From NCBI GenBank assembly GCA_014925825.1, contig JACGCK010000002.1, positions 1,054,001-1,118,000 on the forward strand: 64,000 nucleotides of DNA, read 5' to 3'. Each line of letters begins with the position of its first letter. Positions within the stretch are counted from its first letter, which is position 1. Source of the stretch: Pholiota molesta. Lineage: Eukaryota > Basidiomycota > Agaricomycetes > Agaricales > Strophariaceae. The notes under the pieces are model-generated. The model was not told the DNA's origin, searched no databases, and saw nothing but the letters and a program-made list of their open reading frames with translations. This document shows positions 54,891-64,000 of the stretch, one piece after another. The translations under genes and the position numbers were made by a program.

Positions 54891-57800
54891 TTACAATTGA
54901 GTATTGTCTAAATCTGATAGATGGAACGAAGATTCCCCTGGAATTATTGTCCCTCGTCCTCGTGGACGGCCTCTACCTCTACCTCTGGCTTGCCCTGTAA
55001 CTTGCTCTGTTGACCCACGGACTTCAGCTATACCTTCAGCTATACCTTCGAGAGGGCCTGATCCCACCCGAAGGCCGGAACTACTAGGTGCAACACCTCT
55101 ACCTCTGCCACGAACTGAACCTCCTCGCCCTCTGCCACGTGCTAAATTGGTACCACTCGCAGCTGCCTTTCGTTCATTGATTACACGAGTTACGCTCTTC
55201 AGGACTTCGGCTTCTTCATCAAGAGGCGTGGTGGGAATACGAAAATTCTGGAGGTTGATAGCGTCTCGCATTTGAGCCATATTGAGAAGCTGATCATTAG
55301 GATTATTGAGATGCTGAACGACTGATGCGGTGTGTGAGGTCTGAACCCGTTCTTGGCATATATAGCGTGTGCCACTTGTAGTGCATCCATTTCGTTCGCA
55401 CTGGTGCTGGGTATTAACAGTGCACAAAACATCCTAGAAATTCTTTAGTTATAATTCAAAATTCAATCAGATCAAGCGCTCACCACTAAAGGAACAAGAT
55501 TCCATTCATCCCGAAGAATCAGCTGCGGCATGGAGATTCGCGACATATTGTCAATGGCCGATTCATTGAATGGGGGGTGGTAACAATCAAGAACCTGGAC
55601 CAAAAGCCCATCTGGCCATCCATTCTGGTGGTTGATGGAACCGAACTGTTGAATGATCTCTTGTACACGGCCAATGTAGCCTCGAAATTCCGAAGACGCA
55701 GGGTCGAGGGGGTGTTGTTGGACAATAACATGCTGGCCTAGAGTACATCGGTCACCGTTTAGCAGCACAACACTGACATTGGTGACATAGAGTGCTGATG
55801 GAGAGCCTGTATTGAGTGCCGTTGCGATCTTCTGACCGGTTAAGGTGTGTGTAAGTGGCTGAGGAGCGATTTTTTCGGGTTTGCACTGTCCTAAAATACC
55901 AAAATGATAAGAACGCACGCTCAAATAAAGCGATAATTATTCTTACCAGGCTGTATAACCTCTGGTGGGGCTATTCCAAGATAATGTGAGGGTGTAGGAT
56001 CCAAAGCAAGACGCATAGGACCAGGGCCAGCAGTACACCAATCCGACTCTAGGCGACCATGAAGGTTGGGGTGTGAGCCTGTGCGAGTAGGTAGAAAGTA
56101 ACCACCACTAAGGAGATGCCGGATACGGTTGCCTTGGGCAAATGCAAGCGCGATATCCCGCGAAGGCGCCTGTCGGTTACTGTGGACGCTTTTCGAACGT
56201 ATGACTGCGTTAAACGATTCAAAAGCTTCCGTTGCAAAAAGGATGGCAGGTCCAAAGCGGCGGATATGTTCGGGCAGATGTGTAATAATATGGAACTTGG
56301 ACTTATTAAACCACGCACAGTTCCACCGTGCTGTTTTGAGCAAAAAGTTCTTGATCTCCTTCGTCAATGTTTCCTGTAAGCAACCAGCAACATCAGCATC
56401 AAGAAATAAGTTTATCAGGCTTAAACTTACCAGATATCGGCTGATATCCTTGATCAATGGCTGCCAGATAAGAGGAATAAGGGTAGACAGCGATACCCAT
56501 GCATCATAGACATCAGAGGGCACCATGTCATAAATAACGAAGGGAGCAACCTGCGCTATTGCACGAAAGTCGCGACCAGTCAATGAATTGGCATATCGCA
56601 CCAATGTATTACCACCCAGCTTTGAGATTCCGAGGCCATCAACATTCAGGCTATCGAGACGAACAACGAGCACTCTTTTCTGGTCATCGTTAATCTGATT
56701 TGCAATAAGGTCTCGCCAGAAATACTTGACAAAGCCTAGAAGTACTACGTGGAGAATTTCGACCGGCGTATCGACATGAGGATCTAACCCTGTTAAATTG
56801 TATTAGAACCTGTCAAATAATTTTAAACATACTCGAACCTTGAAGTCGCCATACCGGACTTGTTATATCATCAGGTAGCGCATTCACAGCAGCTGCTAGA
56901 GCATCTTCTTTGGCTTTTGCCCCGCGTTTGCTCTTGTAAGCCGAGAAGAGTTTCTCGAGGAAATGTTCCTGGACTGTGTCTTTGATTCCGGAGTCAGTTC
57001 GTAGCTGTTTGAGCATCGTTTTCGTTCCAACTGTTTTGGCATGTTCATAATATGTATTGAGTTGTCGCATAGTTTCTTTCTTGGACCGGAGTACACCAGG
57101 CTACAGAGTGAGGTATTTTAGTGCGCATATTCGCTAGCTTATGAAAGAAAGAAATACCTTGATAAATGCCGAAATACGGGTGATCATGGCGGCCATTGTC
57201 TCTTGAAATTTGCCCTTTTTGCGTGTTGTATTTCCACGGGGGCTGGCCAAGGCGGTTTGTTCGGAAATTTGTTCAGCTTCACTCTCAGCATCACTGACCA
57301 TTGTGGAAGGGGTAGGGCTATTGCCCGGGGTTGCATCATCACCAATATTTGGCATATTCTGCCCGTCTTGCGTGTCGGTCCCTTTTACCCAACAAGCACG
57401 GCAAAAGTACTTTCCGCGAAGGCCGATATGACACGCAAATTCACTATGCATTGGGTTATCTCCTAACAAAGCAAGCGTAGTGGGAAAGATTAGTACAAGT
57501 TCCTTGTACACGCAGTCCCATGCCCAAATGCCATCCCTTTGTCCAAGCCTAAATGCAGGTTATAAGTTAAATGATGAAAATAAGATGAAAGAACAACCGT
57601 ACTCAATCTGACTGACAACACCATCCATCATCTCTAATGGTGGGGCAAGGTTGGATGTACAGAGGAAATGAATATTGTACTCTTTGGCGACCTGTTCCCG
57701 TGGGAGACCAGCAAGAGTAAACAAAAAGCTGTTATGCTCGTTCCATTTCTTCGACGTGTTTCCCGAGGTATCATCACAATAGACCCACAGCGGCAACGAG

Positions 57801-59633
57801 AGGACACGGTGACCTTTTGCAAGCGAACGCCAGCGGTTACCGAGAATGGGGTTGGTGAGCGTCCAACGCTGAAGATCGATGTGGTGATTTGAACGAATTC
57901 CTAAGGTGTTGTTGAGCTTGAAGTCATGAAGAGAATAATTTGACAATGCTTACCATGGATTAACGACGGGTGCGGAATATGATACCGTTCGTGATCAGCA
58001 GCCAGCTGCGGCAGATTTTTGAACAGTTGGTGTTGGGCGATCTCGACCTCCTCGTCTTGATTTACGACCCATCCTATCTGTCCATCAACGATCGTTGACT
58101 CTAGCATCCATGCACGGGCATAGATGATCCCGCAGCGGTGGAACCAACGTATCGGAATGCACACTTTCATGTCGGTTGTCATTGTTGGTTCATAAATGAA
58201 ATAATCATTCTTGTTGATTCGTACCATCGGGGTCGTTTCTTCGGGCGTAAGTTCATTGAGCCAGCGCGAAGCTTGATAAGCCTCGCTGAGGCTAGGACTT
58301 GTATCTTCGGGATAGAAATGTAGGTGAGGCCGGACCTTGGGATTAGACATTTCCTAGCGGTGTTTTAGTAAGTTACAAAAGTTCACTAGACGAGGTACAA
58401 TTGGATACTCACCTGAGCTAAAATTTGGGCCAAGCTGTTGACGTGATACTTATGCCCAAGCTTGCCATCATATTCAATGGTATCGATACCACACATTTGT
58501 TGTAAGGTAGTATTGAGTCCCTTCATGGTTTTGCCCGTCGGTACGTCAGAAACTCGATTGACACGCAACAGCCAGAGGAAGAGGTCAAGTTGCTTGCGCG
58601 AAAAGACCGAGCGTGGTAAATGCATCAGTATATCTAATGTACAAGTCTACGATATGTCAGAAATGAATTCAGAAGAGCAATGAAACATAGGATACGAATA
58701 CTTACGAGTCTGTCGTGCCATGGGTACCACTCTCTGGCGACAGCTGGATCAACTGTCCGTCCTCGTTTACGGGGTAAAGTGCCATTGAGATCGTCGAAGG
58801 TCACATCTGACTCGCTATCACCGTCACCTACCATGCAAGGACATATTTCAGTACTGAGGTCGGCAAAAAATTCGGGTAGAAAGACTCACCATTACTACTG
58901 GACTGCTCATCTTGTACGTTTTCACCATCAGAGTTGGAGTCGGAGTCTTGGTTCCAGATATCAAGTAATGTCTGACAGACATTGTTCCTCAGCTCTTCTT
59001 CTGGCGATATTTCAGCTTGGGTATCTTCAAAAGCTTCGAAAACACCCCAGTCGATGTTGGTAGCCTGGGATCTTGGAAAGTTTGGCTCACTGCCAGGCGG
59101 TAAAGCTGAATGGCCAGGCGGATAGAGTGGTTGCGTTGGTTGGCCAGAAGCAGAGGTGAGAAGAGCTCGTAACCATCATCAACGATGCGGCGGTTGATAG
59201 GAGTGTCGAATGAGTTTGGCTGGGTGGCAAGATTGGGTGAATTAGGAGGGGAAGAGTCATAAAGACTAAGCGCTGAGCGGTGTTTGTTGGTATCCTCATG
59301 AATCTTGCAGTTCCGAGGGTCTCGAGGTCGGCCGTCACCGCATACTTTGCAGACATAAAGAAATTTTCCGTGTTGTTCGACAAGATTGTAATCTGGAGAA
59401 GACGCAATGGCGAGCAGTGTTCTCAGTTCTGACAGGCGTGAGAGGGAGATATGATGATGTAATGGCTCACACTTTGGGTCCGGGTAAATGGCATCGTGTC
59501 GGCTTGATGGCCTAGGCGAGATGACTGGAATTTTATTGCGTTGAAGTTGAGTCAAAGAGGATGCAACAGTTCGAAGCAAGTTTTGTGCATAAGAGACAAT
59601 TTTTGCGTTCAACTTAAGGTGCGGTTCAACCAT
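54891..59633 (-). CDS. Plavaka-like transposase
   Basis: Eleven exons (minus): 59633..58890, 58827..58706, 58633..58413, 58353..57954, 57900..57603, 57548..57158, 57100..56833, 56789..56431, 56373..55947, 55890..55484, 55433..54891, about 1393 aa if two single-base gaps (near 59040 and the 58706 donor) are allowed for. The N-terminus has a C2H2-like CKVCGDGRPRDPRN-H-H motif. The core has WVYCDDTSGNTSKKWNEHNS, YFCRACWVKG, EILHVVLLGFVKYFWRDLI, FVIYDMVP, and GPAILFATEAFESFN with SVHSNRQAPSRDIA, the blocks repeated across agaricomycete genomes. The C-terminus is an RGG/AT-hook-like tail (ARGRGRGRPRGRG). I assign Plavaka from remembered family features; related CACTA-type elements are the alternative. 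Probably recently active. Confidence 0.8.
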
Positions 59634-59912
59634 AACGCATATACCGCGGATGCAAATTTATTTAGAAAATGCATAAACAAAACGCAGCGTCGGAAGTCAA
59701 ATAAAACGCTGCATTCTCAGCTTAAACAAAACCCATCCGTAGGTCCGGCTGTGTATATGGTGGCAATCCACGTACTTACTAGTCCAGAACAACCGATAAA
59801 TACACATCCATCCGCAATGCCAAGGGACTTGTTCCGACTTACTGGGTAAACCTGTTACTCTGCTTGGAATAGATGCTTCCCCCTCCAACTCTACTGGAGA
59901 CATACGCTGAAG

Positions 59913-60179
59913 AAGATGTCGTACAAATCCTTTGAATGTGCGAATCGGAGGACGCATGGCTGTCGGCGAGTTTGGAAAAACGCTTGTGACGAACGATCCT
60001 TGGATTTGGTCCCCGCGACCTTCGATCCGTTGCAAGAGTTGAGGGATTTTGAAAAGGATATGGCCAAGTTGGCAAAGGACGATAGAGCTCACGTATTTGG
60101 TTGCGCTCTCAAATCTATAAAGGGCATGATTACCCAACTGGAGAGCAGTCTTGCTGACCACTTCTTTGGTCCCCGTTAA
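59913..60179 (+). pseudogene. BTB-family gene relic 1 (C-terminal fragment)
   Basis: The frame CANRRTHGCRRVWKNACDE, continuing ATFDPLQELRDFEKDMAKLA and ITQLESSLADHFFGPR, is clearly related to the end of the intact BTB gene at 60680 (CAHRDQHACQRVWSECW, LKDNLADHFLRPVRE). The part before it (59790-59912) is disrupted, and no BTB domain is present. It starts about 280 bp beyond the transposase ATG, so the 5' part may have been lost when the transposon inserted. Confidence 0.65.
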
Positions 60180-60318
60180 TGTTCAATCCTCGTCCCTAGA
60201 TAAACTTGATCACAGTTCCAGATATCGCTGTATATACTTAGTATTCATATGCATGACCGGATGGCAGAGTCATATTGGAGTCATATAATACATTGCGTAT
60301 TTTCGTTTACAAATTACT

Positions 60319-60417
60319 GAGGCTGAAGCACTGGCACTGCTGAAGGACAACCTTGCCGACCGTTTTCTTGGTCCCGTCCGCGAGCCCAACACAATCCAGT
60401 CTCGAGATAGAGTGTAG
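60319..60417 (+). pseudogene. BTB-family gene relic 2 (last codons only)
   Basis: An open stretch reading ALLKDNLADRFLGPVREPN and TIQSRDRV then stop, almost the same as the C-terminus of the intact BTB gene (LKDNLADHFLRPVRETN). Nothing of the rest of the gene is recognisable. It is closer to the intact gene than relic 1 is. Confidence 0.6.
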
Positions 60418-60679
60418 TTAAATAAATTCATACTCCAGTGTCCGATAGGATCCGCACTCGAAGCTCAAGAACTAGACTATAAAGCGCTCCTAATCGGTAT
60501 CCATTGTTTTTTATCAGCCTTTACAAGGACTTTGTGCTAAGCTCGGCAGAATATAACTGTTCTTTGTTTCCAAACTAGGACCTCCGAGACCAGTACTTAA
60601 GCTTAAGTTCGAAGCTTTTTGCATCTGCTCCTGACCCCATCTCAACAGTCTCTACTATTTAATCCACCACAAAGCTGCC

Positions 60680-61937
60680 ATGGACGACAAGGAAGGCTTG
60701 CGCAAACGACAAAGAACAATGAGTCCAGACGAAGACGTGGATATCACCCATAGTCAAGTCGAATTGGACAAAGAGCCAATTGTCCGTGATGCGCTTTACT
60801 ACCGCGAGGACGGGGACTGCGTTATTCTAGTAGGGAGAGTGCTGTTCAAGGTCCGTAAATTTTACTGCTCTTTCTATCATACAGGCGAGAGTAATGCCTT
60901 GAAAGATACATGCGTTTCTATTGAAGAGAGACTCCCCAACATTTTTGACTGCGTTGCAGATGAGCCAGAATATGACACTTGAATTTGAAGGCAATACAAA
61001 CACAGGAAAAACAGACGAAGACCCTCTCATACTACCTGATGACGCCGATGATTTCAGAGCCCTTTGCTGGATCATGTACGCACGGTAAGTTTTTTTTTCC
61101 CCAGCTGTACCTCGTCGCTGATTTTTCCGTTGAAGGCCAACAGTTTATATGCAACGGGGCCACCTTACTGAAGACGACGAGCATAAGCTCGTTTCGTTAT
61201 ATCTCGTTGCAAACAGATATCTCTTTCTGGATCATGCAAACTTTGCTAAAGAACTGCTTGAGCAGCATTATGAGGAATCTGACGACGCGGGCTACTTTAT
61301 GACGTGCGACATAGATCGCCTTCAATCCGCGATGCGAATTGCTGCCCGGGGAGAGGCTGGAGAGGAAGACTCGGAATTCTACCAACTTCTCATGAAAGCA
61401 TGGCTGCATCGCATAGAAGGCGGAGGCGAACCCTCTTCGTGTGCTTTCGACTTCGCGGAGGCTCTGGGACTCCGGCGCTTTCTGGGCGAACTCTACTATC
61501 TCGAGCTCAAAAAGATCGAGCCGGAGCGCGTCGAAGGCTCGTCTGCATACGCTCATCCTGTCGTTAATCTGCCTCCACACCGGAAGCTCGCTTTGTACCA
61601 AGGCAGCTGGTCGCTTCGATACTACTGGGCAGAAGCGCGTCGCAAGGCCATGAACAAACGGTTCATTTGTGCGCACCGTGACCAACATGCCTGCCAGCGC
61701 GTTTGGAGTGAATGCTGGGCAACAGCGGACCTATCCATGTACGAAACACCAATACCGTCCTTCGATCCGCGGCGGGAGTTGATATGGGTCGCAAACAAAC
61801 TTCCGTTATTAGTAAACAACAGAAAGGATTGTGCATCAGACACTATCGAAGATATGATAGACGAGCTGAAGGACAACCTTGCCGACCATTTCCTTCGTCC
61901 CGTCCGCGAGACCAACCCAATCCAGTTTCCAGTGTAG
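60680..61937 (+). CDS. BTB/POZ domain protein
   Basis: Model: 60680..60850, 60906..61084, 61136..61937, 383 aa. The start MDDKEGLRKRQRTMSPDEDV has a nuclear-type basic patch. The BTB fold runs from about residue 25: DALYYREDGDCVILVGRVLF, then KIHAFLLKRDSPTFLTALQ, LPDDADDFRALCWIMYARP and LVSLYLVANRYLFLDHANFA. The C-terminal half is family-specific (FDFAEALGLRRFLGELYYLE, KRFICAHRDQHACQRVW). Such BTB genes are numerous in mushroom-forming fungi and of unknown role. The intron-1 acceptor at 60905 was chosen because it restores the KIHAFL strand. Two relics of the same family lie just upstream. Confidence 0.82.
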
Positions 61938-62425
61938 TCAATATCAAGTTAACATTATGTTTCGACACTTTGTCGCATATTATACCCCAACTGAAATTCC
62001 TATAAATACACATTCATCAGCGTCCATATCGCCGCGAGACCATAACTTGTAAACATAAGTTTCGAACATCCAAGCACGCAAATAGGTATAGAGTCGTCGC
62101 AAAGCGATAATTATGGAGGTGCCGCGTCCAAGAAAATGCAGAATAAGAAGTCGTGAATTATAATCCCTATATCCCAGAATTCAAACCCACAAAAAAACAC
62201 CCTCATCATCCCTCGGAGAAACGAACAATTCACCCTACATCTCTCTGTGCACGCACGCACACCCTTCCTCCTGATTTGCGCGCATCGGCAGCGCGGTGCC
62301 GTGCCTAGATGCTGGTGTTTCTCCATAGGCCACTCGCGCACGAAAAGGACCCCGACCCGCAAGCCTGCCATCTCAAACACGGTGGGCAGCGCCGATACTT
62401 CACGCCAGAAACCGCCTGCCTGGGC
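61938..62425. other. Convergent 3' flanks
   Basis: Between the BTB stop and the stop of the minus-strand gene. Mixed composition with an ACCCACAAAAAAACACCC run near 62186. No gene recognised. Confidence 0.5.
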
Positions 62426-63856
62426 CTACGAAGCAGCGGCAGGCGGGAGGCCGAGAAACGAGCGCACGCGCTGCGGGAGGGTGGGCTTCCAGCGCTCGCG
62501 CGCGCCGCCGGTGTGCCTGTGGGGCGGGAGGGTGGGGATGGTGAGCGGGACGTCGCGCAGCGCCCGCGCGGATTCGTCTGCACGCAGTGGGTCAGTCTCA
62601 GGATCGCAGAAAAAAATAATTATCAATACTGAAAGCACTCACAATATAATACCGGGCCCACGCCGTCGCCGTCCTTCGGGAAGAACACGCTCACCCCGGC
62701 GTCCCGCAGGAACTGCACGCCCAGCCGTCCAGCCTCGCCCGCGCGCGCGATGCGCGCCACTGTCTGCACGCCCTGCACCGTCACCGCCACCTCCACCACC
62801 TCGTCCTCCTCCTCCTCGTCGCGCTCGCCGCTGTCGTTGGCGTAGCCACCCGCGTACCCGAGGGCGCGCAGCGTGCCGCGCGCGATGATGGAGTGCGGCA
62901 GGCTCGTGTCGAGGATGAAGTTCGCGGCGACCGCGTCGCTGGGCGCCGGGTGCGCGAACAGCGTCATCACCGAGTGTGGTCGCGTGCCCGGAGAGTGGAG
63001 TCCGCCACGCCGCGCGGGCAGCGACGCCGTCGACCCATCGAGCTCCTTCAACGTCGGCGGCGGCAGCAGCGTCTGGTCGGAATACGAATACGCGTGCCCG
63101 CCCGGCGGCGGCGGCCTGCCCACCCCATTGACACTGCCCACGGTCTGCATTTCCCGCCGCGCGACCCACCACGAGGCGCGCCGCCGAGCGCGCAGCGGCG
63201 CGGGGCCGGGGCGCGGGTCGCGCACGATGAGGCGCCAGGCGAGGAGGCCGGTGAGGGGCCCGTGCGGGATGCGCACGCCCGCGCAGGGCACGGCGGCGAT
63301 CTCCGTGGTGTGCGGGGCGTTGTCGGGGCCCAGGGCGGCGGCGAGCTGCGCGGTGGTGGCGAATGCGCGGATGGGTGCAGGGGCGCGGGTGGGGTGGATT
63401 TGGAGTGGTTCTATTTTCGACGGGCGTAAAACGGAGGCATGTCAGAATGATGGGATACAAGCTCTAGGTGGGGACGGGCGTACCATCATATTGCAGAGAG
63501 GAGTGCTTGTCGACGTAGTAGTCTCCTGAGTCCGAGCGCTGTGGCGGCATCAGCTTCTCGCTGTACGTCCCATTCCCGCCCCGTTTGGGTGATAGAGTAT
63601 CGGAGTACCCCAGTGCCTTCGTCACCGTCGGGTGATCGGATACGGCGGTCGCCTCGGACGCGGAGACGAAGGAGCGCAGCGAGAGGCGGTCCGTGGTGTG
63701 CGTCGCCGTGGACGGTGTGGTGTGCGCTGGTGCGTGCACATGCGTGTCGGCGGAGGTGGAGGCGGCGGAGATGCAGGAGCTGGAGGAGCTGGAGCGGGAC
63801 GGGGGTTCGAGGGGGGCGCGGCGGGGGCGGTCTGGGTTTGCGAGGGTGAGAGGCAT
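62426..63856 (-). CDS. GC-rich protein with a retropepsin-like D-T-S motif
   Basis: Model: complement(62426..62577, 62643..63410, 63484..63856), 430 aa, phases closing. The N-terminus is Ser/Thr/His-rich and disordered (PSRSSSSSSCISAASTSADT). The middle has ASWWVARREMQTVGSVNGVG and then a possible retropepsin fold: NFILDTSLPHSIIARGTLRA with D-T-S in place of D-T/S-G, an acidic linker (SGERDEEEEDEVVEV), and AVTVQGVQTVARI, then LGVQFLRDAGVSVFF. The C-terminus is Pro/Arg-rich (HRHTGGARERWKPTLPQRVR). Third-position GC is much higher than in neighbours, producing long antisense frames on the other strand. Catalysis is unproven; the missing Gly may mean no activity. Function unknown. Confidence 0.6.
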
Positions 63857-64000
63857 GGATGGGGTGAGGTGGAAACGACGGGGAAGGAGCGCCCCTATAT
63901 ATGTAGTGTTGCCGTAGCGGCGGAGCTTTATATAGCACACCACTACGCAGCCACTACGTAGCTCAAACCCTGCTTCGCTGTCTGCCATCATACTTATCTT
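63857..64000 (-). promoter_or_regulatory. Promoter of the D-T-S protein gene
   Basis: Two AT-rich elements on the minus strand, around CTATATAAAG (about 63926-63935) and ACATATATAGG (about 63894-63904), lie 40-80 bp before the ATG and are TATA-like. The window ends here. Confidence 0.4.

Larger units (their letters stand above)
51550..59700. mobile_element. Plavaka-like DNA transposon (approximate limits)
   Basis: Core evidence is the near full-length transposase gene at 54891-59633. Two further genes (52339-53951 minus and 54150-54849 plus) and a Cys-rich frame lie beside it with no host-type gene between. Possible inverted subterminal motifs: TCTGCGTTTGTTT near 51553 and AAACAAAACGCAGC near 59680, with a second AAAACGCTGC at 59703; a related AAACAAACGCG occurs at 54031. 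I could not place exact terminal repeats or a target duplication, so the limits are estimates. Just outside the right side is a relic of a BTB gene. Confidence 0.6.

Noticed and set aside
62639..63460. Long overlapping reading frames on both strands in the GC-rich end of the window (minus 62639-63460; plus 62873-63529 and 62893-63429)
   Set aside because: They are Arg/Ala/Pro-rich shadows of the high-GC gene at 62426-63856. The chosen frame has closing splice phases and structured sequence.

Overview
The window is nuclear DNA of a filamentous basidiomycete, most likely an Agaricomycete. The evidence is dense genes with many 49-70 base introns, microexons, a DUF6534-type membrane protein, a Plavaka-like transposase of the kind amplified in mushroom-forming fungi, a fused MoaA/MoaC gene and a fungal Zn2Cys6 regulator. 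There is no bacterial, organellar or viral sequence and no CRISPR array. I recognised no tRNA or rRNA gene.

Layout. 1-13.5 kb is housekeeping: the 3' part of the splicing helicase Prp22, the mRNA-export factor NXT1 and sphingolipid phospholipase C ISC1 (divergent), the Golgi SNARE GOS1, a TatD-like hydrolase, tRNA methyltransferase TRM5, and a calcium-regulated aspartate/glutamate carrier. 14-24.5 kb holds a secreted Thr/Ser repeat protein, a TXNDC17-like thioredoxin, the molybdenum-cofactor fusion gene MOCS1/cnxABC, proteasome subunit beta-3, a glycosyltransferase-like membrane protein and a NIPSNAP protein. 25-36 kb holds a Zn2Cys6 regulator, a forkhead protein, the ribosome-assembly WD40 protein UTP13 and an aminodeoxychorismate lyase. 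36-40.5 kb is a tandem duplication of a MYND-finger gene. 41-50 kb holds a DUF6534 protein, an NBR1-type autophagy receptor and the riboflavin gene RIB7. About 51.5-59.7 kb is a Plavaka-like DNA transposon with accessory genes. 60-62 kb has one intact BTB gene and two relics of the same family. The last gene has a retropepsin-like signature.

Two points change how the window should be read. First, many conserved genes, including the usually essential UTP13 and PUP3, carry single-base losses, mostly in homopolymers, while the residues around them stay conserved. This looks like consensus error in the assembly and not gene decay, so gene spans are safer than exact protein sequences at 18.6-22.1, 25.8, 29.6, 32.2-35.0, 35.9, 36.4-36.9, 41.4 and 58.7-59.0 kb. 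Second, intron structure is unusually informative: a 5-nt microexon, an exon contributing only the ATG, several GC-AG introns, and an intron in the MOCS1 fusion whose retention would create exactly the Gly-Gly-stop end needed by the MoaA half.

I found no multi-gene novel system that I can defend. The strongest candidates for new biology are the intron-retention switch in the molybdenum-cofactor gene and the transposon-borne gene set.
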